From contig FNPS01000012.1 in NCBI GenBank assembly GCA_900107365.1, forward strand, positions 1 through 64,000: a DNA stretch of 64,000 bases, given 5' to 3'. A program made the position numbers and the translations under genes. The notes beneath the pieces were generated by a model. The model saw only the letters and a program-made list of their open reading frames with translations, did not search any database and was not told the DNA's origin. Numbering within the stretch: the first letter of the stretch is position 1; each line of letters begins with the position of its first letter. Positions 36,010-46,494 of this stretch are shown here, in pieces. This DNA is from Flavobacterium aquidurense (lineage in GTDB: Bacteria; Bacteroidota; Bacteroidia; Flavobacteriales; Flavobacteriaceae).

Positions 36010-36300
36010 TTAATCCATAAGCCCTTCAGTATACTTTCTTGCAAGCATTTCAAATGTCGGCTTCATAAAATCCTGAAAAGCAGTTGCTTCTTCGAGGCTT
36101 TTAAAAGATATCAAATTTTCATCAAGTCTGGCAATTATTCGAAAATTAAGAAAGTTAATATAGTCTTGAAAGTTTTCCAGGTATTCATACTTGGCAAGCT
36201 CCAAGTCGGCACCTGCTAATTTTGCAAACGGTTGTCGCTTTGCACGTATGTATTCTTCTGCATCTTTAATAAATTCTTCTCTTACTTTTTCGTAGCTCAT
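36010..36300 (-). CDS. Small hypothetical protein, helical, acidic/basic-rich
   Basis: 96 residues, not recognised. It is rich in Glu, Lys, Phe and Tyr and looks all-helical (EEYIRAKRQPFAKLAGADLE; FQDFMKPTFEMLARKYTEG), with no signal peptide or Cys. Codon use looks like its neighbours. It is on the same strand as the GH92 at 36383, 82 nt after its stop, and ends at a shared terminator. It has nothing to link it to glycan use beyond position. Confidence 0.65.
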   Translation of the reverse strand: MSYEKVREEFIKDAEEYIRAKRQPFAKLAGADLELAKYEYLENFQDYINFLNFRIIARLDENLISFKSLEEATAFQDFMKPTFEMLARKYTEGLMD

Positions 36301-36382
36301 AACTTAAATATTAATACATTATGATAACCCTTTCCGTCCGATACCTAAGCGAAAATAAAGCTTATTTCAAAATAGCGATATA

Positions 36383-38617
36383 TTATTCCTGAATCACTTT
36401 CAATGTGGTTCCGTTTACAAAATCATCATGTGAAATAAAGAAACTATTCAGACTTTTTCCATTTAGCTGAATGTCTTTGATTTTTCCATCAGAATTCACT
36501 TCTCGTTGAATTACGATATTTTCTTTCTTGTAATATCTTGGATCTAACTGAATCGTTATTTTATCAAACATTGGCGCTGTAAGCGTATAAATCGGATCTC
36601 CCGGTGATATTGGATAGAATCCCATCATTGAATACACCAGCCATGCCGACATGGTTCCTGTATCATCATTTCCAGGTAGTCCTTTTGGTTCATTCCTGAA
36701 ATGTTCTCTTACTAATTTCTTTACCATTTCCTGACTCTTCCATTCCTCACCTTTTACGTAATTGAATAAATAAGGATAAGCAATATCAGGCTCGTTTGCC
36801 ATATCAAATTGTTTGATATCAAAAACTTTTTGCAATTGATCAGAGAAAGGTTTGTCACCTCCCATTAACTTTATCAATCCCCTGATATCATGCGGCACCA
36901 TAAAAGCATATTGCCACGCGTTCCCTTCAATAAACCCAACATTTGACTGAAAATTAGCTCCTGCAACAGGATCAAAAGGTTCATACCAATTGTCTGTAGC
37001 CGTTCTTGGTCGAAGCAATTTTAAATCTTTGTCATATAATTTTCGGTACGATAAAGAACGTTTAGTAAAACGCTTATAATCTTCTTTTTCACCTAACGCT
37101 TTCGCTAAAAGAGAAATCGCATAATCTGAAGTATTATATTCGAGCGTTGTAGAAACAGGTCCGGGATAATTGGTTGATAAATAACCTTTATCCAGATATT
37201 CCTTAAGCCCGGGACGTAACGGATTCTCTTCAATTTGGTCAGCCCCTTTTAACATGGCATGATACGCTTTGTAAATATCAAAATCCTGAATTCCTCTTAA
37301 ACAGGCATCAACAATAACAATACTTGCAGGATCTCCAACCATTGTAAATGTTTCGGTTGAATTTAATTCCCATTTTGGGAGCCAGCCATTTTCATCATAC
37401 ATTTCCAACATGCTTTTAATCATATCAGATTGTTGTTTCGGATAAACCAAAGAGGTTAACGGATGCATGTTTCGATAGGTATCCCACAACGAAAATACCG
37501 TATAACGTGTATCTGTAGTTTTTCCAATCTTGGTTCTTTTTATCTGTGGATATTCTCCATTGACATCATTTAGAGTATTTGGATGAATTAAAGTATGGTA
37601 CAATGCCGTGTAAAAAATAACTTTATCCTGATAGGAACCGCCTTCGACCAAAATTTTAGAAAGCTCTTTATTCCATTCCTCGTATGTTTCTTTATAAACA
37701 GTGTCAAATGGTTTGCCTCCGGTTTCTTTTTCTAAATTCTCACGGGCATTTGCAATGCTAACATAAGAAACGCCAATTTTAACTTCAACCGTTTCTTTTT
37801 TATCAAATTCATAAGTAAAATAGGATCCGATGCTATCTCCAACAACCGTTTTAATGGTATTTTTCATCATTCGGGTTTTACCGTTGTAACCCATCCATTG
37901 TGCTTCTACCCCTTCGTACTTTGGTGTTTTTTTCCAAACTCCAAAATGATTTGCAGGTTTTGAAAATTTGGCCACAAAATAAACCGGATAAGCATCTTCA
38001 GGACTATTATAACAAAACGATCCAACAGAACGCATTCCTTCAATTTCGGTTGAGGAAACCACTTTTATCATAGCGCCTTCTTCATTTGTCAATCCTAAAC
38101 CTAAATTAAGTAAAATATTCGATTGTCCTTTTGGAAAAGTAAATTTGCTAACTCCTACTCTTTTCGAAGCTGTAAATTCTCCTTTAATCTTGTATTTATC
38201 AATATTTACACTGTAATACCCTGTTTTAGCAACTTCTTTAGAATAAGTAGAACCGTATTTCAAATGATTGGTTTCAACCGCGCCAGTCGTTGGCATTAGC
38301 AAAAGTACACCTAAGTCAGGACAGCCTACACCGCTTAAATTCACCTGACTAAATCCCGTCAAAAAGGTGTTTTCATTAACATAAGGGTTGGATAACCACT
38401 GACTGTCTTTTTCTAAAGGTCGATTTTGAGGTCCTGCTACGTTAAACGGGCTAATGCTTGCCATTCCTCTTGGCGCAATTGGTCCGGGAAAAGCAGCACC
38501 ATAATTTGAAGTCCCGATTAACGGATTCACAAATTCTGCGGGCTGTTGTCCAAATGTGTGTATGCTAAAAAACAGCATGCAAAAAAAACATGCTGTTTGG
38601 ATCGTTCTATTTTTCAT
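36383..38617 (-). CDS. GH92 exo-alpha-mannosidase, secreted (second copy)
   Basis: 744 residues; signal peptide (1-23, ending HTFGQ). GH92 motifs: FVNPLIGTSNYGAAFPGPIAPRGM, GFSQVNLSGVGCPDLG and the catalytic GNDDTGTMSAWLVYSMMGFYP near residue 647. The first motif differs from that of the GH92 at 3543 (GTGFHGHVFMGANVPFG), so they are distinct subgroups and probably cut different mannose linkages. It is the last gene of a GH2-GH20-GH92 operon, 32 nt after GH20. That order matches stepwise removal of Gal, GlcNAc and Man from a complex N-glycan antenna. Confidence 0.93.
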   Translation of the reverse strand: MKNRTIQTACFFCMLFFSIHTFGQQPAEFVNPLIGTSNYGAAFPGPIAPRGMASISPFNVAGPQNRPLEKDSQWLSNPYVNENTFLTGFSQVNLSGVGCPDLGVLLLMPTTGAVETNHLKYGSTYSKEVAKTGYYSVNIDKYKIKGEFTASKRVGVSKFTFPKGQSNILLNLGLGLTNEEGAMIKVVSSTEIEGMRSVGSFCYNSPEDAYPVYFVAKFSKPANHFGVWKKTPKYEGVEAQWMGYNGKTRMMKNTIKTVVGDSIGSYFTYEFDKKETVEVKIGVSYVSIANARENLEKETGGKPFDTVYKETYEEWNKELSKILVEGGSYQDKVIFYTALYHTLIHPNTLNDVNGEYPQIKRTKIGKTTDTRYTVFSLWDTYRNMHPLTSLVYPKQQSDMIKSMLEMYDENGWLPKWELNSTETFTMVGDPASIVIVDACLRGIQDFDIYKAYHAMLKGADQIEENPLRPGLKEYLDKGYLSTNYPGPVSTTLEYNTSDYAISLLAKALGEKEDYKRFTKRSLSYRKLYDKDLKLLRPRTATDNWYEPFDPVAGANFQSNVGFIEGNAWQYAFMVPHDIRGLIKLMGGDKPFSDQLQKVFDIKQFDMANEPDIAYPYLFNYVKGEEWKSQEMVKKLVREHFRNEPKGLPGNDDTGTMSAWLVYSMMGFYPISPGDPIYTLTAPMFDKITIQLDPRYYKKENIVIQREVNSDGKIKDIQLNGKSLNSFFISHDDFVNGTTLKVIQE

Positions 38618-38649
38618 TTCTTTTTTAGCTTTTATCTCTATTAGCTTTT

Positions 38650-40971
38650 TTAGTTTACCAGGATCTCATCGACAAATAACCAGGAGCTATCACCCTTTGG
38701 GCTCTTTTTTAGGTTAACAGCAATAATTTTTACAAATCTCGCATTTTGTTTTGGAAAATCAATTGTAAAATCTTTTAATTCTGATATTGGATTTGATGCA
38801 TACACACGATTCACTTTTCCAACTTCTTTATATTTAATGCTATCGTTTGAAACCAAGACTTTTACTTGTACCGGAAAATTTATTCCCGCTCCCTGACTTT
38901 CCAAAGTGCCAACTATTACCTGCTGTATGTTTTGTTGTTGTTCAAGATCAATCACAATTTCCATATCATTTACTAACCAGGCCTGCCATTGACCATCATG
39001 AAAGTTTTTAGAACCGCGAATTGCATTTACCATCCCAAAAGGTCCGTCGCCTTTATAATTCCCGTTGTATGGTGTCAGGTAACTAACTTTATGTGACACT
39101 GCTTTGTGAAAAACTATCGTATCCGTAAATGTTTTTCCGACTGGTTTATCGTTTTGAAATAGTGAAGCTTTTAGAATCGTAGTTTGGTTAAACGGAATTG
39201 GATTTGTATATTTTAAAGCCTGTTGATCTAAGGATTTATTACCCAAAACATAACGAATATCCGGATTAGGAAATTCATTTTTTAGCGTAACATTAATCTG
39301 TTTTTGAGCTATATCTGCATTTGAAGAAGCCGTTACCAAATAAGCACTTTTTGCATAATTGATTCCTAAATAATTATAACGCTGTAATAATGACGTTAAT
39401 CTTGTCGTGAAATCATTCCAGTTGCGACTTTCTTTCGGACTCCATAAAGTCTCGGATAAAGCAGCCAATCTTGGAAAAATCATATACTCTGAAGCACTTG
39501 GAGTAGAAAGAAATTCTGCCCATAAATTCGCCTGTCCGCCCAAAACATGCTTTGCCTGATCTGGTGTCATAGTTGAAACAACAGGATCAAATTCATATAC
39601 TTTATTTAATGGATTATAAGCATCAAAAGCTAAAGGCTCTTCATTTTGTGGTCCCTGGTAAAAATTGAAATAACATGGTGATTCCGGTGTCATAATAACG
39701 TCATGACCTTGTTCTGCCGCTTCAATGCCACCTTTGGTTCCTCTCCAGCTCATCACAGTTGCTTCCGGAGCTAAACCGCCTTCTAATATTTCATCCCAGC
39801 CAATTATTTTTTTGCCCTTAGAATTGATATATTTCTCCATTCTCTTTACAAAATAACTTTGCAGTTCGTGGCTGTTTTTTAAACCATTTTCCTGCATTCT
39901 TTTTTGACAATTCGGACATTTCTCCCAATTGGTTTTAGTCGCTTCATCGCCTCCAATATGAATGTATTTTGAAGGAAAAATGGTAATTACTTCATCGATT
40001 ACATTTTGCAAAAACTCAAATGTTGTTTCTTTTCCGGCACAATAAATATCTGTTATGGGCCATAAACCTCCTGACGGAACTCCGATACGCTGATCAAAAC
40101 AAGCCAGTTCCGGATAGGCCGCAATTGCACTGCTTACGTGTGCCGGCATTTCGATTTCAGGAATAATTTCGACATTTTTTGATGCCGCATATTTTACGAT
40201 TTCTTTTAATTCATCCTGAGTTAGAAATCCTCCATACGTTCCTTTTTCGTCTGGATTTGTGGTAAGTCTCGCATTCCACGATAAATTTTCCTGATCAACT
40301 CTCCAGGCACCAACTTCGGTTAATTTTGGATATTTTTTAATTTCAATTCTCCATCCCTGATCGTCTACTAAATGCAGATGCAAAACATTCATTTTATGCA
40401 TAGCCAAACGATCAATTGTAGCCAGAATATAGTTTTTATCAAAAAAATGACGCGACAAATCCAACATTAAACCTCTCCATTGAAAACGAGGTTTATCATT
40501 GATGACCAAACTTGGAATTTGCCATTTTTGCTTCAAAATAACATTTTTACTATCAATAACAACCGGAAGCAATTGTCGTATACTTTCTAATGCGTAAATA
40601 AAACCTGCCTGTCCTTTGGCTGTAATGATAATGCTTTTCGGATTTACATCTAATACATAAGCCTCTTTATCTAAAGTTTCGTCTACTTTAAATTGTACAA
40701 AATTGCTATTCGGAATTGCAGTGGACACTTCAGGTCGAAACCCGCCTGCTTTTTCAAACTTGCTTATCAGCGCATTTGAAATTTCTTTTTGAAAATCAGT
40801 AACGGCAATAAATTTTGTGTTCTTAGAAAATTCAAATACACCTTTATTAATGATTAACTGCGTTGGTTTCGGAATAATTTTAATGTCTTTTTCCGTGTAA
40901 TTTTTTTGACTATAACCCGCAGTTAAAACGGTTAAGAAGATTAAGATCAATAATGGTTTTAATGTTCTCAT
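38650..40971 (-). CDS. GH20 beta-N-acetylhexosaminidase, secreted
   Basis: 773 residues; signal peptide (1-21, ending TAGYSQ). An N-terminal GH20b-like domain (about 30-150) is followed by the barrel (about 155-510) with the substrate-assisted Asp-Glu pair in IHIGGDEATKTNWEKCPNC near residue 340 and LMLDLSRHFFDKNYI. C-terminal parts are a chitobiase-like beta domain (about 530-610) and an F5/8 type C-like domain (about 630-772). It removes terminal GlcNAc or GalNAc. It starts 4 nt after the GH2 stop, so the two are tightly coupled. Confidence 0.94.
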   Translation of the reverse strand: MRTLKPLLILIFLTVLTAGYSQKNYTEKDIKIIPKPTQLIINKGVFEFSKNTKFIAVTDFQKEISNALISKFEKAGGFRPEVSTAIPNSNFVQFKVDETLDKEAYVLDVNPKSIIITAKGQAGFIYALESIRQLLPVVIDSKNVILKQKWQIPSLVINDKPRFQWRGLMLDLSRHFFDKNYILATIDRLAMHKMNVLHLHLVDDQGWRIEIKKYPKLTEVGAWRVDQENLSWNARLTTNPDEKGTYGGFLTQDELKEIVKYAASKNVEIIPEIEMPAHVSSAIAAYPELACFDQRIGVPSGGLWPITDIYCAGKETTFEFLQNVIDEVITIFPSKYIHIGGDEATKTNWEKCPNCQKRMQENGLKNSHELQSYFVKRMEKYINSKGKKIIGWDEILEGGLAPEATVMSWRGTKGGIEAAEQGHDVIMTPESPCYFNFYQGPQNEEPLAFDAYNPLNKVYEFDPVVSTMTPDQAKHVLGGQANLWAEFLSTPSASEYMIFPRLAALSETLWSPKESRNWNDFTTRLTSLLQRYNYLGINYAKSAYLVTASSNADIAQKQINVTLKNEFPNPDIRYVLGNKSLDQQALKYTNPIPFNQTTILKASLFQNDKPVGKTFTDTIVFHKAVSHKVSYLTPYNGNYKGDGPFGMVNAIRGSKNFHDGQWQAWLVNDMEIVIDLEQQQNIQQVIVGTLESQGAGINFPVQVKVLVSNDSIKYKEVGKVNRVYASNPISELKDFTIDFPKQNARFVKIIAVNLKKSPKGDSSWLFVDEILVN

Positions 40972-40975
40972 AAAT

Positions 40976-43900
40976 TTATTTTAAAGATGGTGTAATTTTA
41001 AATTGATATTGGTAATTTTTGTCCTGCAAAAGATATTTTTTCATTGGCCACGCTTGCCAGCTATCAATACCTCCAACACCCATTTGTTTGTAATCGATTT
41101 TTAAACTGGTTAAATCTCTTTCTTTCAATTCGGCGGCGTGTCTTTGATCTTTTTTCAATCCGTCATCAAGATCTTCATTTAAATAATGCAAAGCCGTTAT
41201 CGACAACAAATCATCTGATTTTACGATTAATTTCAATTTATCGTTGGATAGTTCCACCCAGCGAATATCGGTTTTATTTCCGGTTTCCTGTGGACGGATA
41301 TACGGATAAAACTGCTCTGAAACTGTTTGTGTATAAAGCCCAACCTGTGAACTGTAATTTCTGTCAATATAGTTTTCGTGTGGTCCTCTTCCGTAATAAC
41401 TCATAGTGCTAAAATCTTTCGGAATAATTATTTCCATACCAAATCTTGGCAGCATGGGCTGTTCTTTTGTTTTATCAATGTTTATCTCTTCTTTCACGCT
41501 TAATTCTCCGTTGCCGCTAAGTTCGTAATTCAAAACTAATTTTGAAACAACCTGAGGTAAATCATATGTTGCTGTAACAATAATTTTATTGTCTTTTGCC
41601 ACATAAGACCAGCTCACAAGTGTCGGATTTTCCGTTGCGTCTTTCCACGCTTTCAGTTTTTCCTGAAGATAAGCTCCAAAATCATTATCGTTTGGCGCTC
41701 TCCATAAATTAGGACGCAATTGATACCCTTCTTTTATAATTGGCAGTTTATTGAATGAATAACCATTTATAAATCCCGATTTTTTATCAAAAGCAATTTC
41801 CATTTTATCACTTTTAAATACGGTACTGTTTTCCTTTTTCTCTACCGTTATTTTTGAACCGCCTTCAATTTTAATATCGTTTTTCCAGCTTCCTTTAAGT
41901 GCCAATTGATCTGTTGCAATCTGGAAACCTTTTGGTAAAAACGGTTCGTCTTGTTTGATATGATACGTCACATTTACAAAAGCTTCCTGAAACTTTTTTC
42001 CGTCTAAATTAACTGGTAATTGATAGGATTTCGATTCAGTAGGTTTTATGTCTAAATTATCAATAACACCGCTTTCAGTTTCTTTTCCATCCAAAATTAA
42101 TTTCCAATGCAAACTCACATTGCTTAAATCTTTAAACGAAAATTCATTGTATACTTTTATAGTTGTCGTTTCTTTATTTTCCCACGATGTCAGAATGTTT
42201 TGATATACATTTCGCATTTCAAAAGCATGTGGGTTTGGTTTTCTTTCCGGACTAAAAACACCATTGTCCAAAAAATTATTATCACTTGGCGTGTCTTTAG
42301 GTCCAAAGTCACCTCCGTAGGCTAAAACTACAGTTCCGTCTGGTTGTTTTTTATAAACGGACTGATCGATCATATCCCATATAAAACCTCCCTGAAAATT
42401 TGGATACTTTCTGATGATATCCCAATAATCTTTAAAATTCCCCATTGAATTCCCCATCGCATGAGCATATTCGCACTGAATATAAGGCCTGTCCGGATTT
42501 GGATTTGCCAAAATATATTCTTCCATTTTATCTGGCGAACTGTACATTGGGTCAATAATATCCGAATTCCATTCGTATCTAAGATCCTTTCCGTCCCATG
42601 CTCCGGCAGTGGCTCTTTCGTACTGAATTGGTCTTGATTTATCACGGTCTTTAATCCACAAATACCCTCTGTAAAAATTATAACCATTACCCGCTTCATT
42701 TCCCATACTCCAAATAATAATCGAAGGATAGTTTTTATCACGCTCCACCATACGTTGCATGCGTTGTAAATGGGCCAGCTCCCAACTTGGTTTATTTCCT
42801 AAGGTTTTAGTAAGATCATAACCCATTCCGTGCGATTCTATATTTGCTTCATCAACAACATAAATTCCGTATTTATCACATAATTCATAGAAATATTCGT
42901 CGTTTGGATAATGGGACATTCTTACCGCATTGATATTAAATTCTTTCATCAATTTAATATCTTCTTCCATGCGTTCTCTAGAAATCGTTTGTCCCGTAAC
43001 AGGATCCGTTTCATGACGGTTTACTCCTTTTATGTAAATCGCTTTTCCGTTTACCAAAAGCTGTCCGCCTTTAATTTCTACTTTTCTAAAACCAATATTT
43101 TGACGAATAACTTCAATACTATTTCCTTTCTTATCTTTTAGAAGAAAATTAACCTGATATAAATTCGGAATTTCAGCACTCCATTTCTTCGGGTTATTTA
43201 CAGCAAAATCAAACGTTTGTTTTTCGCTTAAAGCGGAAATAACTTTTGAGGTAATGACCTGATCACCGTCTTTTAATTGAACCTCTAAAGTATAATTGTC
43301 TTTTTTATTTACAGCGGAAAATTCAGTCGTGATTTTTAAACTTCCATTTACATAAGAAGCATCTAAATCCGGAACGATTTCATAATCTTTTAAATGGGTT
43401 TTATTTCGGGCAACCAAATAAGAATCTCTTGTAATACCGCTAAATCTCCAGAAATCCTGACATTCTAGATAGGAACCGTCGCTCCATTTCATTACTTTTA
43501 AAACGATCGTGTTCTTACCTGTTTTTACATATTTGTTCAGGTTAAATTCGGATGGCAATTTTCCGTCTTCACCATAACCCACATAAACGCCATTTACCCA
43601 AACCGTAAGATTTGATTTTGCTGTACCAACGTGCAGAAAAATATCTTTCCCTTCCCACGACTTATCGATTGTAACTTCGCGTCTGTACACTCCAGTCGGA
43701 TTATAATTTGTGGGAACAAAAGGTGGATTTACTTTTATGTATTTTGCGAAATCATAGGTTGTATTAGTGTAAACAGGAAAACCGTAACCATTTACATCCC
43801 AGCTTGCCGGAATTTTAAAATTGTCCCAGGATTGGTCGTTAAAATTGCTTTTTTCAAATGCTGCGGGAAGATCTGCCGGGCTGTCAACATATTTAAATTT

Positions 43901-44116
43901 CCAGGCTCCGTTGATATCCAAATAATTTTTTGATGAGCGCCAGTCGTTATTGGCTGCTGATTTTTCATTCTCAAAAACATAATAGGCCGCGTGCATCGAC
44001 TCTCTGTTCTCTTCATTGATTTTTTCATTTTGCCAATAAGGAGTACTTTCCTGTGCCTGGGCAGAAAATATAGAAACTATTGTGAGTGCGGCTATGAATA
44101 CAGTTTTTTTCATCAT
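40976..44116 (-). CDS. GH2 beta-galactosidase, LacZ type, secreted
   Basis: 1,046 residues; signal peptide (1-21, ending FSAQAQ). LacZ layout: sugar-binding N-domain (about 50-220), beta-sandwich, barrel with acid/base Glu in WSMGNEAGNGYNF near residue 472 and nucleophile Glu in QCEYAHAMGNSMGNF near residue 546, then the small-chain beta-galactosidase domain (about 760-1040; YYGRGPHENYIDRNYSSQVG). Its length and the signal peptide fit the exported LacZ-like enzymes of Bacteroidota loci. It leads the GH2-GH20-GH92 operon, so terminal beta-galactose of complex or Lewis-type antennae is the likely target. Confidence 0.94.
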   Translation of the reverse strand: MMKKTVFIAALTIVSIFSAQAQESTPYWQNEKINEENRESMHAAYYVFENEKSAANNDWRSSKNYLDINGAWKFKYVDSPADLPAAFEKSNFNDQSWDNFKIPASWDVNGYGFPVYTNTTYDFAKYIKVNPPFVPTNYNPTGVYRREVTIDKSWEGKDIFLHVGTAKSNLTVWVNGVYVGYGEDGKLPSEFNLNKYVKTGKNTIVLKVMKWSDGSYLECQDFWRFSGITRDSYLVARNKTHLKDYEIVPDLDASYVNGSLKITTEFSAVNKKDNYTLEVQLKDGDQVITSKVISALSEKQTFDFAVNNPKKWSAEIPNLYQVNFLLKDKKGNSIEVIRQNIGFRKVEIKGGQLLVNGKAIYIKGVNRHETDPVTGQTISRERMEEDIKLMKEFNINAVRMSHYPNDEYFYELCDKYGIYVVDEANIESHGMGYDLTKTLGNKPSWELAHLQRMQRMVERDKNYPSIIIWSMGNEAGNGYNFYRGYLWIKDRDKSRPIQYERATAGAWDGKDLRYEWNSDIIDPMYSSPDKMEEYILANPNPDRPYIQCEYAHAMGNSMGNFKDYWDIIRKYPNFQGGFIWDMIDQSVYKKQPDGTVVLAYGGDFGPKDTPSDNNFLDNGVFSPERKPNPHAFEMRNVYQNILTSWENKETTTIKVYNEFSFKDLSNVSLHWKLILDGKETESGVIDNLDIKPTESKSYQLPVNLDGKKFQEAFVNVTYHIKQDEPFLPKGFQIATDQLALKGSWKNDIKIEGGSKITVEKKENSTVFKSDKMEIAFDKKSGFINGYSFNKLPIIKEGYQLRPNLWRAPNDNDFGAYLQEKLKAWKDATENPTLVSWSYVAKDNKIIVTATYDLPQVVSKLVLNYELSGNGELSVKEEINIDKTKEQPMLPRFGMEIIIPKDFSTMSYYGRGPHENYIDRNYSSQVGLYTQTVSEQFYPYIRPQETGNKTDIRWVELSNDKLKLIVKSDDLLSITALHYLNEDLDDGLKKDQRHAAELKERDLTSLKIDYKQMGVGGIDSWQAWPMKKYLLQDKNYQYQFKITPSLK

Positions 44117-44222
44117 TTGATTTTTATTCTTTTGTGCTGAATCTTAGATTTTATTTCTTCAAAAAATAGTAAAACATTCTTTTTCTCACACAGAATGAAT
44201 CCTATCTCAATAAAAACAAACA

Positions 44223-44246
44223 GAACCACGATTACTATCATGGTTC
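44223..44246 (-). terminator. Probable terminator after the family-10-like gene
   Basis: GAACCACGA pairs with TCATGGTTC (one wobble) and is followed on the minus strand by TGTTTGTTTTTA. A second imperfect hairpin (AAAATCCG at 44275 to CGGATTT at 44320) precedes it. This separates GHL10 from GH2, so GH2 probably has its own promoter. Confidence 0.55.
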
Positions 44247-44330
44247 CTGCAAATATATAAAGTTACTTTCGTTCAAAATCCGAATAGCTGCATTAACCAA
44301 CACTGCAGAGATCCGGATTTGATAAAACTA

Positions 44331-45413
44331 CTACTTATTTAAGCTTGCTTTTGTTTCCTTAATGGTTTTTAGATTGCTTTCAGATAAAGCGCCACCATCA
44401 AAAAAAGAAACTCCTACGGCTCCATTTTCTTTTGCTAACAAAATGGCTTCCTTTAATTCTTTGTCCGATTTTAATCCCGGAATATAAATTCCGGTATTTA
44501 CTTTCGTTTGTTTGCCTTGTAAATCGGCTACACCTTGCTTGGTGGCGTAACCCACCCAGTCAATTTCTTCATCATAAAAACTATGATAAATCATTGGATA
44601 CACTTCATCAATATCCCATTTATCCCAACGCTGACGCACCATATGATCGGCCATTTCAGGATAAGGAAATACCGCTGCTGTTAGTTTTTTATTGTGTTTG
44701 TGTACAATTTTGTAAGCATCATTTACTACAGCTTGTATCGCATTAAGCCTGAAGTTTTTCCACTCCATATCGATAGAAGTATTGCGACTTGTTTTTGGAT
44801 TTTTGTGGTGGATTTTTTCGAACGCTTTCACACATTCATCACAATAACAAAAATCAAACTGCGGCAATTCTACATCCTGAACCAGGTTGTATTTTGGCAA
44901 TAAGCTGATTGGCAAAAAGATGTCCGGAAAACGAATGTAATCTAAGTGAACGCTTTCGATACCTTCTACTTTTGCTAACTCTTCAACTAAATGCAAAACG
45001 TGCTCTCTTGATTCTTTTCTGGTTGGACATAACCATTGGTAATAATCTACGTACGGACGGTTGTCAAAGCAAGATTTTCCTTCTTTACTTACCTGATACC
45101 AATCCGGATGTTGTAAAGCAATGGAGTCTCCAGGTCTGTTCATCGCCATAATCCAGGCGTGTACTTTTAAACCTTCTTTTGCCGCTAAAGGTGCTATTCT
45201 TGTTAGAAGTTTTGGATCAGTTCCTGTATTTATTAAGACTTCGTCAATTCCTCCGTCTTTGTATTTTTTGAATTCTTTGGTGTAATCTGCGTCAGACTTT
45301 TTAGCATCTGCCGTTGTCCAGACTCCAAATTTAAAGGTGGTTTGTTCTCCTTTTTTAGCACAGGAAAAAATACTAAGTGCCAATAAAAAAAGTAATAGTT
45401 TTGGTAGTTTCAT
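44331..45413 (-). CDS. Lipoprotein, family-10-like glycoside hydrolase barrel
   Basis: 360 residues. A lipoprotein signal ends in IFSC (Cys18). The body looks like the GHL10/DUF187 barrel family: KFGVWTTADA, ESVHLDYIRFPDIF with the Asp-rich conserved strand end, MADHMVRQRWDKWDIDEVYPMIYH, and GAVGVSFFDGGAL. A Cys pair lies in FDFCYCDECVKAF. It is between GH2 and the CBM9-like gene and behind GH130, which would use the product of a nearby endo- or exo-enzyme. The family has no single established activity. A new hydrolase for the N-glycan core is possible but only inferred. Confidence 0.7.
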   Translation of the reverse strand: MKLPKLLLFLLALSIFSCAKKGEQTTFKFGVWTTADAKKSDADYTKEFKKYKDGGIDEVLINTGTDPKLLTRIAPLAAKEGLKVHAWIMAMNRPGDSIALQHPDWYQVSKEGKSCFDNRPYVDYYQWLCPTRKESREHVLHLVEELAKVEGIESVHLDYIRFPDIFLPISLLPKYNLVQDVELPQFDFCYCDECVKAFEKIHHKNPKTSRNTSIDMEWKNFRLNAIQAVVNDAYKIVHKHNKKLTAAVFPYPEMADHMVRQRWDKWDIDEVYPMIYHSFYDEEIDWVGYATKQGVADLQGKQTKVNTGIYIPGLKSDKELKEAILLAKENGAVGVSFFDGGALSESNLKTIKETKASLNK

Positions 45414-45419
45414 AGTGGT

Positions 45420-46487
45420 TTATTTTGATATTATTTTGCCGTCTTCTTCTATAATAAATGTTTTATTCGAAAATGGACTTTTTACAGCTATATTAAATCC
45501 GGTTGTATGATTTTCGAGCACTGGTTTTAATACTTTTCCATCAACAGTAATTGGTTTCTTAGCAAGATCTGGTATCGATTTTGCCCATGTTTTATTTTTG
45601 CTATGGTATTCTTTCTGTGCGCGGTAAAGTGTGTACAATTCCCATTTTACTTTTTCATCCTGCGGAATTGCAAAACTGTCTTTTCCTTCTTTTGAAGAAA
45701 AATAAACATAACCCCATTTTTCAGGTTCATGCATATTGATTACACCCATTGGCGACCAAACCCAATTGTACTCCGGAAGAAATTTTCCTTCAGCATCTTT
45801 CTTTCGTTCGTAACTGCCATTTTTGATGTCATGCTGCCAGTTAACCCTCGAAAAATTAACTCTCCAGAATTTATCTGCAGGAACATTTTGATCAAAAAAA
45901 GTTGTTTTGTAAGAGGCCCACGGAATTGCCATTTCCAATACCCAGCCTTCATCAGTATCGTTTGGATTATTTAATGTTCCGTTGATTTTTACAGCCGATT
46001 TTAATCCTGGAATATTCCAGTCGTTTAAAACTACCTTATCATCTTCTCTGTATGGTTTTGTTAAAAATAGATCCCAAGCTGTATTTAAAGCATTAATTTC
46101 TAATTCATAATAGTTAAAAGTATCGCTATCGGGATCTATGAAAACTTCAAAATCATTATTGTAAAAAATAATGGTATCACGTTGTTTTAAATTGGCCCAA
46201 ACGTGTGGTTCTTCCATTTTGGCCAGGATATAAAAGTTGGTCTCATCCCAAAGCATTTTTACTTTGGTGGCATATTTTGGTTTTACCTCAGTTGAGATAT
46301 CTTCAAAAAGAGCAGTCCATTCTACTTTATTCCACGAAGCATCCGTTTCTTCTCCATCAATAATAATGGGAGTTGTTGTTTTTGATGCAACATACGTTTT
46401 TGGTACAACAGCCTTTTTCGCTTGCGCATAGCCACTTATGCAAAGAATTCCTAAAGCAACTGCAAAACATTTAGATTTTAAACGCAT
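45420..46487 (-). CDS. CBM9-like carbohydrate-binding protein, secreted
   Basis: 355 residues; signal peptide (1-23, ending YAQAK). A CBM9-like/DOMON-type beta-sandwich spans about 25-250 (TPIIIDGEETDASWNKVEWTALF, VKMLWDETNFYILAKMEEPHVWA, NNDFEVFIDPDSDTFNYYELEINALN). The C-terminal 100 residues (WELYTLYRAQKEYHSKNKTWA) form a helical tail seen in related proteins of Bacteroidota. It is 6 nt before the family-10-like lipoprotein and 7 nt after GH130. It has no catalytic motif and probably binds the substrate or products in the periplasm. Confidence 0.82.
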   Translation of the reverse strand: MRLKSKCFAVALGILCISGYAQAKKAVVPKTYVASKTTTPIIIDGEETDASWNKVEWTALFEDISTEVKPKYATKVKMLWDETNFYILAKMEEPHVWANLKQRDTIIFYNNDFEVFIDPDSDTFNYYELEINALNTAWDLFLTKPYREDDKVVLNDWNIPGLKSAVKINGTLNNPNDTDEGWVLEMAIPWASYKTTFFDQNVPADKFWRVNFSRVNWQHDIKNGSYERKKDAEGKFLPEYNWVWSPMGVINMHEPEKWGYVYFSSKEGKDSFAIPQDEKVKWELYTLYRAQKEYHSKNKTWAKSIPDLAKKPITVDGKVLKPVLENHTTGFNIAVKSPFSNKTFIIEEDGKIISK

Positions 46488-46494
46488 ATTTTTT

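Noticed and set aside
42370..42741. 123-codon ORF within the GH2 gene in another frame of the same strand
   Set aside because: It is fully inside the LacZ-type coding region, whose catalytic motifs are in the correct frame; the ORF is a shadow.
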